NCBI GenBank assembly: GCA_014925825.1
Contig: JACGCK010000533.1
Coordinates: forward strand, 1-17,216
Direction of reading: 5' to 3'
DNA length: 17,216 nucleotides
Source: Pholiota molesta
Lineage: Eukaryota; Basidiomycota; Agaricomycetes; Agaricales; Strophariaceae
The notes under the pieces are model-generated. The model was not told where the DNA came from. It did not search any database and was given only the letters and a program-made list of their open reading frames with translations. Position 1 is the stretch's first letter, and each line of letters starts with the position of its first letter. Below, piece by piece: positions 1 to 9,492 of this stretch. Position numbers and translations under genes: made by a program.

Positions 1-2
1 TC

Positions 3-3000
3 CACCATCCGGCTCAATGTCCATGTTCTATGCAGCCTCATTCACAACACCCCCACTTTGTCATGCCTGAGCAAAACAAACCAGCATTTGCTCGCCCCAC
101 TGCTCCTATGGCTGCTGGTCCAGCTGCTCCTATAGCGGCTGTCCCCGCTGGTCCTATAGCTGCTGGTCCAGCGGGTCCTATGGCCACTGCCCCCGCAGCT
201 CCTATGGCCGCTGCCACCCCAGCTCCTATGGCCGCTGCCACCGCTGGTGCTATAGCTGCTGGTCCAGCGGGTCCTATGGCCGCCGGCCCCGCTGCTCCTA
301 TGGCTGCTGTCCCCGCTGCTCCTATGGCCGCCATCCCAGCTGCGCCGGTGGTGCCTGCCACATTTACAAAACCATCTGCGGAAAATAGGCAAGCAAATGG
401 CCAGGCAATGACAGTTCCTAGTCATCCTGCAGCGAAGCAAGATTTCAAAGCAAATTTAGCAGCAAAACAGAGTAGCCAAAACGATGAGTGGGATTACTGG
501 CCCGATGGTAATTTTGAGTGCCTCATGTCTGCGGAACAAGTTAGCGCAGCGGGTCGCTTGATGGTTCATTGGTCATACACAGTTCTTGGTGGCCTGCCCG
601 GAGACAAGACATCGCCTAATTGGCGAGACGGCTTGGTTACGAGACGAAAGTGCAATGGAGTTATTCGCTGTAGCAATCCTACCTGTACTATGATTGTTCG
701 ACCCCAAACCCGAAGAAGTGGCATAAACAAGCAACTTCGAGAAAATTGCTCCTGTAGTTCATCGCTAATAGAAATGCCGTGCGGAATCGTCTCTCGATTG
801 TATCAATTTAAGGAGGGGGTGTATTACATCAATGGCGGTCAACACCAACATCCCAAGCCGACTCATGAACTGCATCTGTCACCAAAGGCCAAAGCACGGT
901 TCGAAAGCATTCTGAAAGATCATCCGAAAGCCGGACCTTTATCATTGCTAGTTGGACGCCCAGGACTGGGAGGTCCTCAAGAATCTGTGGCTGAGCTTGC
1001 ACCACCACTTCATAATAAAGATCGTATCAAAGCCGAAAAGCGTAAAGTCATGTTGAATGCAAGAGGTTCTGATGACTTCATTACTCAATTTGCTCAATTT
1101 GAACAAAAATACCCTGGTTTTGTTCGTGCTTCAGAATTTGGCGAGCTTACGGTCATCAGTTTTCAAACTGATTTCATGGCTTCTCTCCTCGTGAAAGATG
1201 AGGATCTTACCAGGCCAGTTAATGGCATCGTAACAGATGCCGCCCATGGATTCTGGAAAAATAAAACGAACTTACTCATTATCAGTTCGGTATACTACGA
1301 TGCACTCAAATGCTGGGTACCGGGAATGATCACATTTGCCAATGGAGGCACAACTGAACATTATACCCTGCACTTCTTAGCACTTATGACAAGCATCGAG
1401 GAGCAAGCAGTGAAGCAAGGTATTGATATCACTGACGACCTTTTTGGGAATGTAAGACAATATACTATTGTATTCTCCAATTTGGGATTATTCTAACGAA
1501 ATTTTGTTTAGGTTGTGGATTTTGGTCAGGCCCAACGTGCAGGATTTATTGAAGCATTTGTCGACTTCAGGACGAGCAGAGAAGATGTTCGATCCGTGGA
1601 AGAGCTTGAAAATGTGGCATCTACTCTCCTAAAAGGATGTCGCCAGCATTTTCGAGCACAAGTCCAACGTGTTTCCAAAATCAGTGCTATAGTTCATCCT
1701 ATTCGGGTTTCAGCTTTTAAAAGTATGGCGGAGAACTTACTCGACATTGAAGACCAGGAAATCTTTATCGAACGTGCAAGAAATATCATAAAACACTTTC
1801 CTCATGCGGAAAATTGGCTTCTATGGTGGATGCAAGATGGATATGCAAAGATGATTTTCGAATCGTACCGTGAGATGGACGATGATTTGTGGACTGCCAT
1901 GCCCCAAGATACAAATGCAGAAGAAGCAATGCATTGGAAGATATACTCTGCCCTCGGGAAAAATCACACAGTCTCTATGGAAGGATTTGAGGCACTCTTT
2001 AAGTTTGTCGACCATTATCAAACGCTCGCCATAGCCAGCAGTAGTATGTTCATGTTACTCATCAGTGTTTGATTCTTGCTCATTCTATTTAATATCTTCA
2101 TATAGCTGGAATCAAAATATGTTATGGGAAGGCCGAAGCATGGAAAGATAATATAGAGAAGATTGGACGGTCCAAGAAAAGCAGGGACCCATCACGCAAA
2201 CGTACGACACTCGCAAGTGATGGGCGTCCACCTGATACTTCCAAACAACTTCTCCATAACAAGACAATGCATCGGGCTACCCCTGGTCCAGGCTCGTCTC
2301 CAGTAAAGAATAAGCTTGTTTCTTCTGTCCGGTTAGAGGATGGGGTGATACCCAGTTATATCTGGGATAACAATTCTTGTTGGCTTGACACTTCATTGGA
2401 TCTAATCCACCATGCTGTTTCTCGCAACTATTCAAGGGTGTTTGCAGCGGCACTGTCTGGTCTTCTGCCGGACGACCCATTGGGCCAATTATTCGAGTTG
2501 ATGGATAATCGGCGCAAGCTTGCAGAAGACGAAGATCTTTCGCACTCTAACATTTCGAAGGCAATTACCACGCAGCGCCAGGAATTTCGGAAATACCTCT
2601 TGGATTTGGAAATTGTACCTCCGAGTTCGAATGAAGCTTACGACCTTTTTGTATGTTTATTTTCCTGCATTCAAGCTATATTGATTTTTACGTGTCAATA
2701 GGGATGGCTTGCGGCACTCTTTAGATATCGTATAGACAAATCGCACAAGGGTGCGATGTCCTTCTTTGGAATGATGTGCTTCTATCTGCGAGACTGCTCG
2801 GGAAATTCAACGCACGCAGATTCCCACATGCAATTGAGGACTCCCAAGCAACCAATGATACTAATGTCTTTAACGGCCGCTCTTGCTGAACAATTCTCTG
2901 GGGATTTGAATAACTGGCTCAAAAACATACTCCGCATTCCAACGGCCACGCAAAAAGCAGCAGAGGGTGTCTTGCCTCAATGCTGGAACAATAGCAACGA

Positions 3001-5573
3001 CAAAGTCATTTGTAGTGGCAATGCCCAATCCTTTAGGATGATTATGACAATTCCTGTCGTTCTAATTGTTATTCTGGAAGCAGATGGGCACAATAATGAA
3101 TGGACACTTCCAAAAAGCCTTCGACCACTGGACAAGGATGCAGAGAAAAACAATGGTGTCGTCTATGACATTGTAGGAAGAGGAATTCTTGACGTTGAAA
3201 CGAAACATTTTGTGTCACGTTTTACCACCGACAAAAAGATTGTCTACGAATACAATGGAATGCGACACAGAGGATGTGCCATGCCAAATTCCGAGCTGAC
3301 CTACGCTAAAGATTTAGCTGGAAAGGCTACTGCAAGTACGAAAGGAATGAGCACCGCTGCAGTTATTTATTATCTCCGAGGTGGTTTACAAGCGCAAGAG
3401 TTCTTCGAAAGAAAGCAGAGTGCTCTCATCATGAAGGCGTTCCCTCACATCCGCTTCGAAAAGATGCCTGGAGACGATTATCCAAGCCCTGTTCTTTCCG
3501 GGGCAGGAATTTCTCAGATACCTAACGATGACTGCGTTTCTAAAGCTAGTCCATTGAACACTTTGATCACCAATTATACTCAAGCAAAGCCAATTCCTGT
3601 TACTCCCAAGAATCATCAAAAAACTCCATCTCACAGTCCTACAAAAAAATTGGTGGCAAGTCAGCCATTGATCGACTCTCCTCAAGTTGATTCTGTCCAG
3701 ACTTTGCCATCAACACTTGCTCCAACTTTGGTGAAAAAGGTTCTGTTTAATGACTCGACTGAGGTGCATTCGGTCCATACTCCATCACCAACACTTTCTC
3801 CAGCTTTCGTTGAAAAGACCGAGGATCTTCCTCAGCAACTAGTGGTATGTACTTTTTAATCTTTGTTGGAAAACTATTTTTTGAACATGATACAGACACC
3901 CAATCGCAGAAAGAGAAAAATAAGAAAGATCATGCAGATGATATTGATGAAGAAAACAGATCACCATTCCAGTTGAAATGTCGGTGTGGTGTTTCCGGAG
4001 ATGGGTACGATCAAGATGCTGCTATGGCAGGACTAGAGGCTGTGCAATGTGGCCTATGCAAGATTTGGTCTCACGTAGCCTGCCAACGAAATGGAAGAGC
4101 AAGTAATCTACGACCGAATATGCAGTTTCATTGTGATGGTTGTATTGGATGGGTTGATGGCTTTTCGAGAGAAGACTCAGAAGAGTAAGTATTCGGGAAT
4201 TTACTTGACGCTATTTGCTTGTTGCTTAACGGATTTTGATTTTTGTCAAACCTTAACTATTGAAAACTAGTCCTGAACCAGAACCAGAACCTGTCAGAAA
4301 ATCTTCTCGACAGATAAAGTCAACCCCCGTTTGGGAAAGATTATGGTAAGCGTTTTGAAGCGTGCTTTCTATCTGTTGATAACCATTGATTTTTCTTTCT
4401 TTTTTGGATCACTGTAGTGCTGGAAAAGGAGCGTTAGCACGTCACGGAAAGTACTGGTATCCAGTACGCCTTCTACAGAAACTTGAAGATAGTTCGTGGC
4501 GAGTACAATGGTGGCGAGGATGTGATTGGGGACATTATGACCCTCCGCAATTTGACGCGCCTGTTAAGCAGGAAGACTTGGTTGATGAGTTGTGGGAGGA
4601 TCGAGAGGCAAGACGCAACACTAGGGTATGTGGCATTGACATTTGAATATTGATTTTATTTGAAGCATGCTTCCTCTATTAATGTAGCTGGGAAAATGGA
4701 CTCATGCGAACGACATTCCAGACGACGACGATATTCTTGCTTATTATCGGAACGCACCATTCTCGAAAGAAGTTGATGATATTTTGGCTCCTCATACCCT
4801 TTTGCTTGAAAAACTCCTGAAATTTTATTGTGGCGACGTGTCAGCATTGGATAATGCAAATGTTATCCCATCTGTTGTTGCTGTGCTTCGTCGATCTAGG
4901 AAAACTAAGGCGGGAAAGGCTAGGAAGCCGGGTCGCAGAATTCCTTTGAAGGATAACATTGTACAGGCTGGCGACATTCCTTTCACGATTCGAGCCCAAA
5001 TAGCCAACTGGATCCATGTTAAAGTCCCTGGGGCGGGAACAAGTATAAAGAGATGGTTAGGAACAGTGGTTGATGGTCATGCATTCACTATCTATATTGC
5101 AGCAACAAAAAAAGAAGAGCTATCGCTTGGCAAAGACGAGATCACAGAAGAAGTACTGTGGAAGGCCGCTTGGGAGTATCAGTGCACGAAAGAACTGCCA
5201 AAGAAGAAGATCGACATTGATCGTCAATGTTTACGTGCTTTCGAAAAGAGACTTTTCGAAAATTCGCTTGCTGCTGGAGTGGCCGGAAATGAGCAATGGG
5301 GGCTGGATGTTGGAGAAATCCAAGGGCGCTGGAGGCCGTATCTTTTGAGCCATAACAAGAATGATCGAACTGGCATAGAGAGTGAGTCTGAGATACAGGT
5401 TTGTCTTACACAACTTTTAGTTCTGTATGTGTTACTTACTTCTTCTACATTAGCGAGGAGATAACTTTAGTGAGGGAAGTGCAGCAGAGGAAAAAGAGAA
5501 AGTCAAGGAGGAAGTTGCCAGACCCAGACCCACACCGCGGGCAAAACCACGAAAGCAGCAGAAAATAAGTTAA
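3..5573 (+). CDS. GCM-zinc / Mutator-like DDE transposase fused to USP-type peptidase, PHD finger and SH3-like barrel (5' partial)
   Basis: Proposed exons are 3-1451, 1512-2043, 2106-2650, 2702-3844, 3910-4184, 4271-4345, 4418-4625, 4688-5398 and 5454-5573. All junctions are GT-AG and phases agree, giving at least 1,685 residues; the frame is open at the left edge, so the Met at 30 need not be the start. Numbering from that Met: an Ala/Pro repeat (23-110); a GCM-type zinc domain (about 150-280) with Cys 208, 214, 219, 240, 242, 251 and the pair H272/H274; a DDE core with D403 (VTDAAHGFW), D477 (VVDFGQAQ) and E612 (TNAEEAMH), matching the Mutator-like pattern; a USP/UCH-like domain with Cys743 (NNSCWLDTSL) and His1002 (ETKHFVSRF), ending near AVIYYLRGG; a Pro/Ser/Thr-rich linker; a PHD finger; and a barrel-like segment with WYPVRLL and WRVQWWRG. 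The remaining C-terminus is unrecognised and ends in a Lys/Arg-rich tail. GCM/WRKY zinc domains are known partners of Mutator-like transposases. I infer a transposon gene, autonomous or domesticated; it shows no in-frame break. Confidence 0.85.
96..359 (+). repeat. In-frame 24-bp minisatellite encoding an Ala/Pro 8-residue repeat
   Basis: Eleven tandem 24-bp units encode variants of P-A-A-P-M-A-A-V, for example PTAPMAAG, PAAPIAAV, PAGPIAAG, PAGPMATA and the last unit PAAPVVPA. The unit length is a multiple of three, so copy number can change without breaking the frame. The tract lies just upstream of the GCM zinc domain and is probably a flexible or disordered linker. It also produces long open frames on the opposite strand, which are repeat artefacts. 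Confidence 0.9.
2345..3391 (+). other. USP/UCH-like cysteine peptidase domain inside the transposase gene
   Basis: This part of the fused gene spans the end of one exon, a 51-bp intron (2651-2701) and much of the next exon. The Cys box (codon 2378-2380) reads DNNSCWLDTSL and fits the N-x-C-W/Y-L/M-N/D start of the ubiquitin-specific protease fold. The His box (codon 3206-3208) lies about 259 residues downstream, just after a hydrophobic strand (IPVVLIVILEA), and the expected closing strand AVIYYLRGG follows. Both catalytic residues are present, so the domain may be active on ubiquitin or a ubiquitin-like protein. The assignment rests on motif order and spacing only; the substrate is unknown. 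Confidence 0.7.
3967..4146 (+). other. PHD finger region of the fused transposase gene
   Basis: The segment contains the pattern KCRCG, then VQCGLCKIWSHVACQ, then FHCDGC, which gives the C4-H-C3 zinc ligands of a PHD finger. A Trp next to the ligand His (IWSH) is typical of histone-tail readers. The stretch just before it is Lys/Asp/Glu-rich. PHD fingers usually read histone H3 tails, so this could tether the transposase to chromatin; that role is inference. Confidence 0.75.
4418..4625 (+). other. SH3-like (Tudor/PWWP-type) barrel exon of the fused gene
   Basis: One exon carries G-x-G-A-L-A-R-H-G-K-Y-W-Y-P-V-R, then W-R-V-Q-W-W-R-G and acidic residues. This resembles the first strands of small SH3-like barrels found in Tudor, PWWP and related chromatin readers (a basic, aromatic WYPxR turn followed by a tryptophan-rich strand). 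It directly follows the PHD finger and a short Pro/Glu linker. The assignment to a specific barrel family is not firm. Confidence 0.5.
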
Positions 5574-6154
5574 AGCGTGCATTGAATTAATTACCATAAT
5601 TGAAATACACTATGAAATAAGCGCCCATATGATCCATAAACTAAAAGAGTTATCCTAAATTGAAGCATTATATGATGCACGTACAGCAAGGAGATTGATA
5701 CTAGTAAGACGATTGAGAGACAATATTGAGGAAACCTTTTCGGGAGTGCCATAACGAATCTGACATTGAACTTTACATATGGCACTATGTATAGACGTTC
5801 AAGTGGGTGACAGTGCTCCGAGTCATAAACGTTTTGTAGTATTCTTCTTGCCTTGCAAGGTTTGATTAATGTGCGTGGTCAGTGAGTAATTTTGAGCGTA
5901 ATGTGTAATGCTAAGCCGAGGAATATCACCGAGAACTGATGTATGCATCCTGCATCTGGACAATCGCCTCGCACATGCGTTCGAAATGCAGCGCAACCGG
6001 GGACCTCAAAAAAAGCACGTAGATTACGTATAATGAGATCTGTACATATATTGCAACATGTCCAAGTCTTGAACATGTCCGCCTCCTCACCGAATACGCG
6101 ATTTCAAAGGCTACAAATAAGCCGGTTTTTTTCACCTGCCATTAGGACCTTAAC

Positions 6155-6180
6155 CGGGCCTAACGCCCGCGGCTAGCTAG
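6155..6180 (+). mobile_element. Possible Helitron-like 3' terminus (hairpin plus CTAG)
   Basis: A 5-bp perfect GC stem (CGGGC at 6155-6159 and GCCCG at 6165-6169, loop CTAAC) is followed three bases later by CTAG, repeated once (6173-6180). A short GC hairpin just before CTAG/CTRR is the mark of a Helitron 3' end. The spacing here is shorter than the usual 10-12 bases and no matching 5' TC end could be identified. Confidence 0.2.
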
Positions 6181-6933
6181 CATATGTGGCAGCGCGAATA
6201 GCGCGCGCTTTGCGTAAGTGGAGGATGTGTGTGCCACTCTCCACAGTGTAACTGCGATAATCAGCGCGTTTTCACTGCAGTTCTTAATTATATTGTACGG
6301 TTGTTTTGGAGTATGCTAGAGTACACTATATATTGCCTATTCCCAGAATTTTAGAGGGAGACAAGCAGATGGCGACCGCAGGCACTCCGTGCCCCTCGAC
6401 GGCATCCTGTATCTGGACCGCGCATTGAATATATAGCTATCTATTTTTATCAAGTGTTCGTATCGAGCGCCTATTTCCTCAGTCCCATTTACACTCATTT
6501 ACATTCATTAACTGTTTAAACACTGGTGGAATGCCTGGATTTGTTTTAAAATCTTACGAACACACTTCTCTTCAGTCAGAACAGAAATTTCTACATAGCA
6601 CATCGCTTCTCGTGTATTAAGAGGCTTGTCATTTAAGAGTTTGGGTAATCATGTGGCTGTATTTTAGCAAATGAGTATGACTCATATGAGCTTCGCACAT
6701 ATCAATAATTTTCCCGAGTAGATAATACGTCTATATATTCATCTGAATGGTTTCCGAAGCCCATTACGCCATGCTACACATTTCGCGCACTCTTTAGAGC
6801 GGAGGTAAGGCAACGAAGTCGTGGGAATTGGACTGGTATTTACACTGCGTGGAATGCCATTTTGCTGTCGTCAGTGAACGTTGAAATTATTCAGTAACTA
6901 CGGTTTTGGCTAGGTCTTGGCGTAATTGAGTAC

Positions 6934-7043
6934 TGCGGCAATCCTGCGTCAAATCTGCGGTAATCCTGCGGCACATCTGCGCCTATCTTGCGCCACATCT
7001 GCGGCGACTTTGCGTCACATGTGCGGCAATCCTGCGTCAATGG
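6934..7043. repeat. Ten tandem copies of an 11-bp unit (consensus TGCGGCAATCC)
   Basis: Ten consecutive 11-bp units with no spacing errors run from 6934 to 7043. They are TGCGGCAATCC, TGCGTCAAATC, TGCGGTAATCC, TGCGGCACATC, TGCGCCTATCT, TGCGCCACATC, TGCGGCGACTT, TGCGTCACATG, TGCGGCAATCC and TGCGTCAATGG. The TGCG core is invariant while the second half drifts. The period is close to one DNA helical turn, so the cores would lie on one face of the helix. The array sits about 600 bp upstream of the fasciclin start. It could be a protein-binding array or the subterminal repeats of an element. Confidence 0.85.
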
Positions 7044-7189
7044 TACCTGCCTGTCCACCGACCTTAGCAAATCTCGGGTTTTACATACCACATATATATT
7101 AAGATTAGATACTACCTTTGCGAACCCGAAAAAGACTTCAAACTCGCGCATTGGCTGGGTAATAGCTGCCCATCATATACGAGAAGTGC

Positions 7190-7263
7190 TGCGGCAGTGC
7201 TTGGCCAACCAATCGGCACGTCTCGGCATGAGTTGCGGCAGTCTGCGTCAATCTAGCGGCATT
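7190..7263. repeat. Second, degenerate cluster of the same 10-11-bp motif
   Basis: Units here include TGCGGCAGTGC (7190), TCGGCACGTC (7213), TCGGCATGAG (7223), TGCGGCAGTC (7234), TGCGTCAATC (7244) and TAGCGGCATT (7254). The spacing is 10-11 bp but less regular than in the array 150 bp upstream, and TGCGTCAATC is shared exactly with that array. It also holds a CCAAT box at 7209-7213. Confidence 0.6.
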
Positions 7264-7456
7264 TTCTCTTTGCCCGCGAAGCATGATTTGATGGATGACA
7301 AATCATGGCACTGTCGGTTTTTCTGGAAGCGCCTGACACTTCCCTCCTGCGCTCAACCAGCGCTTTTTCTTTCGACCAAATATCATATATCAAGATTCGT
7401 CTTTGCTGCTTTTCACCCCTATCTTGATTACGACCCTATAGCATGCTTTTCATCAA

Positions 7457-7475
7457 CCAATGTCACGATTATTGG
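7457..7475. promoter_or_regulatory. Inverted pair of CCAAT boxes upstream of the fasciclin gene
   Basis: CCAAT (7457-7461) and ATTGG (7471-7475) face each other across 9 bp, about 170-190 bp before the fasciclin start codon. This is a normal distance for CCAAT-binding (HAP/NF-Y type) sites in fungal promoters. Function is inferred from sequence and position only. Confidence 0.4.
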
Positions 7476-7645
7476 AGTTTAGGTTGCTCAACTAAAGCTG
7501 CGCTCTGCCCGGCGGCCTCCACCTGAATCACGTTTCATTTCATCATCTAGACCCACTCCGCAGCAGCGTCATGTCTTAAAGCCTGCCTCGAGCCTGCCTT
7601 TCTGTAAATCGCTACTTCTTTCTCTGACATTGTATCTCCGTCAAA

Positions 7646-9492
7646 ATGCGATTGAAATATTCTTGGTTGTTTCCGGCGTCTTTCCTCACCACCTCTTCTC
7701 TGGCCATACACTTGAGACACGACGCCTCTACTCCCTACGATGTTTCTGAGCTCGAATTCTATACACAAGGAGAACAACAGCCAATATTCAGTGAACAGCT
7801 ACGTCTTCACTCACCATCTGAACATACATCAACGGTATACGAGACACTCGCTAGTAACCCGAGGTCTGCAACTTATTGAGAGCGCTTTACAATCTGGTTG
7901 ACATTCTTATAACGCCTTGTTTCCAGATTTTCGTTGGTCACTAAAGCCATTAATTTCGTTGAAGATATTGCTTCACTTTTGAATGACACCACTTCCGAGT
8001 GTGTTGATTGTCTTCTCCTGTTTAAGCTTTAATAACGTCCTTTCCATCCAGTTTGACCTTTTTTGCGCCCCCTGATAAAGTGTTGCGCCGTCCCCGAGGC
8101 TCTCCGCCCCCCAGGAACCTAACTTCTATCGGTGATTTGCTCGGTGATTCTATTATCACCAGTGGTTATCCCGATTTGACCGAAGTCTTGCCCTTGATCG
8201 ATGAATTGGACACTGTTTTGGATGGAAGCCCCGATCAAGACAAACGGAAGAAAATAGCCAAGGTTATCCTTCGTGCGATCTTGAGTTATCACATTATCCC
8301 AGGAACGGCATACAATGTCGTTTCGTTGGCCAGCAATATTACATATCCGACGCATCTCCAGATCGCTGGAGCCTTCGACGGAGAGCCATTGCGCCTAAGG
8401 ATCACTCACAATGTTATCCCACCTGCCACGCACATAAATTTTTATACGAGAATTGCTCATCCGGATGTCAAAGCAACTAACGGTCAGTTGTTCTTTGGTT
8501 GTTCAACAAAGTACTGAAGACCTAGCGGCATTGTATAGGCATCATACACGTCGTTGACCATCCTCTTCTTCCTCCGCCTTCGGTCTTCCAGGAATTGTAT
8601 CTGATCCCGCGTCACTTCTCAATCTTGGTATGTTTCAACTTCGTCTTTTTTTTTTTTTTGGGTGGTCTAACAAATAATGTTCAGACATCTGCTCTGCAGC
8701 GTTCTAAACTTACCGATAATCTTGACCTGCGTTACACTCACGGAAAAGGCCTCGAAGGCACATCGTTGGTGACAATATTTGCACCCACTAACCGAGCCTT
8801 TGAAAGTTTGCCGGCGAAATTGCAATTGTTCTTGTTTTCACCTTTTGGAGAAAGAGTTTTGCAGAAATTGTTGCAGTACCATATTGTTCCAGGCGCAGCG
8901 GTACATTCAAGTAAGTCGTTTTTCAGCACTCTCTTCTTCTTTTTACTGATGACGAGCAATAATCGTTTCTAGATTATATTCACGGCGACGCAAAAATGAA
9001 TAATGAGGAACTTGCTCATAGGTATGTATTATATTTATGTCTTTTGATTCTCGAGTTTAACAATAAATAAATCAAAGTCCGCCCGAAAGTGACCATGGCA
9101 AGACCAAGCCCCCAATTCTTGCCGAGCCTATCTTCTCGACCCACCTCACTCTAAACACTTTGTTCGAGAACCATACTCTTGGTACATACATCGTTCAAAA
9201 GAAGCTTACATTCCCTAAATTCCCTGGCCACAAACAACCCTATCTAATCAACACAAAGGTCTTTGTGAACCATCACCCAGTTGTTGTGCCGGATGTCGTC
9301 AGTTTGAATGGTGCTATTCATGTGGTTAACAGGCTGCTCGATCCAAGGAAGAAGCCTCATCGCCATCATGAACACCATCATCATGGTCATCATCGCCATC
9401 ACGATGAAGAAGATTCGATCGATGACCCAATAGGTGACATCTGGGTAGACTGGGAAAGTTGGTTGCCTCAGTGGGCAGACGAGATGCAGTGA
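7646..9492 (+). CDS. Secreted protein with two fasciclin (FAS1) domains and a His-rich tail
   Basis: Seven exons (7646-7863, 7927-7998, 8052-8482, 8539-8627, 8685-8910, 8973-9021, 9078-9492) join in phase through GT-AG introns of 53-63 bp to give 499 residues. The N-terminus (MRLKYSWLFPASFLTTSSLA) looks like a signal peptide. FAS1 domain 1 (about 60-253) has LTFFAPPDKV after the second intron, LSYHIIPGT, and IIHVVDHPLLPPP across the third. FAS1 domain 2 (about 258-453) has VTIFAPTNRAF, LLQYHIVPGAA and GAIHVVNRLLDP. These are the H1, YH and H2 boxes of FAS1 proteins, which act in cell adhesion at the fungal surface. No GPI-type hydrophobic C-terminus is visible; the end is His-rich, then acidic. 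The start context (tcaaaATG) is good, with a pyrimidine-rich leader before it. The gene converges with the MOD5-type gene, 143 bp between stop codons. Confidence 0.9.
9356..9400 (+). other. Histidine-rich tract in the fasciclin protein
   Basis: Residues 456-470 hold 11 His in 15 positions (HRHHEHHHHGHHRHH), followed at once by the acidic DEEDS. The tract is beyond FAS1 domain 2, on the secreted side. Such tracts commonly bind Zn, Ni or Cu; a metal-binding or pH-sensing role is inferred, not shown. Confidence 0.8.

Larger units (their letters stand above)
5574..7645. other. 2-kb gene-poor interval between the transposase gene and the fasciclin gene
   Basis: I see no recognisable protein-coding gene here on either strand; the open frames are short or pass through the tandem array and have no family features. 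Structures seen are a perfect 10-bp palindrome at 5851-5860 (CCTTGCAAGG), a GC hairpin followed by CTAG at 6155-6180, two copies of GCATCCTGYATCTGGAC (near 5946 and 6402), the 11-bp array at 6934-7043, a looser cluster at 7190-7263 and CCAAT boxes at 7209 and 7457. The 3' part must contain the fasciclin promoter. If the left gene is a transposon, its right end should also lie here, but the left end is outside the window and no inverted repeat can be paired. Confidence 0.6.

Noticed and set aside
38..440. Open frames on the minus strand across the Ala/Pro repeat
   Set aside because: They are produced by the 24-bp repeat read backwards; the composition is purely repetitive and the plus-strand frame continues into recognised domains.
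3842..3909. Alternative splice of the fused transposase gene using GTACTT at 3849 and the AG before ACACCC
   Set aside because: It also keeps the frame, but the donor is weak; GTATGT at 3845 with the AG at 3908-3909 keeps the frame with a consensus donor.
5851..5860. 10-bp palindrome CCTTGCAAGG
   Set aside because: Perfect but short, isolated and without a nearby start site; expected by chance at a modest rate in a window of this size.
6484..6510. Short CATTTACA repeat
   Set aside because: Only two to three imperfect copies; too little to distinguish from chance in AT-rich DNA.
6891..7482. Open frames of 86 (minus) and 164 (plus) residues across the 11-bp array
   Set aside because: Much of their length is the tandem array or its degenerate copies, the rest has no family-like features, and there is no supporting intron or start context.
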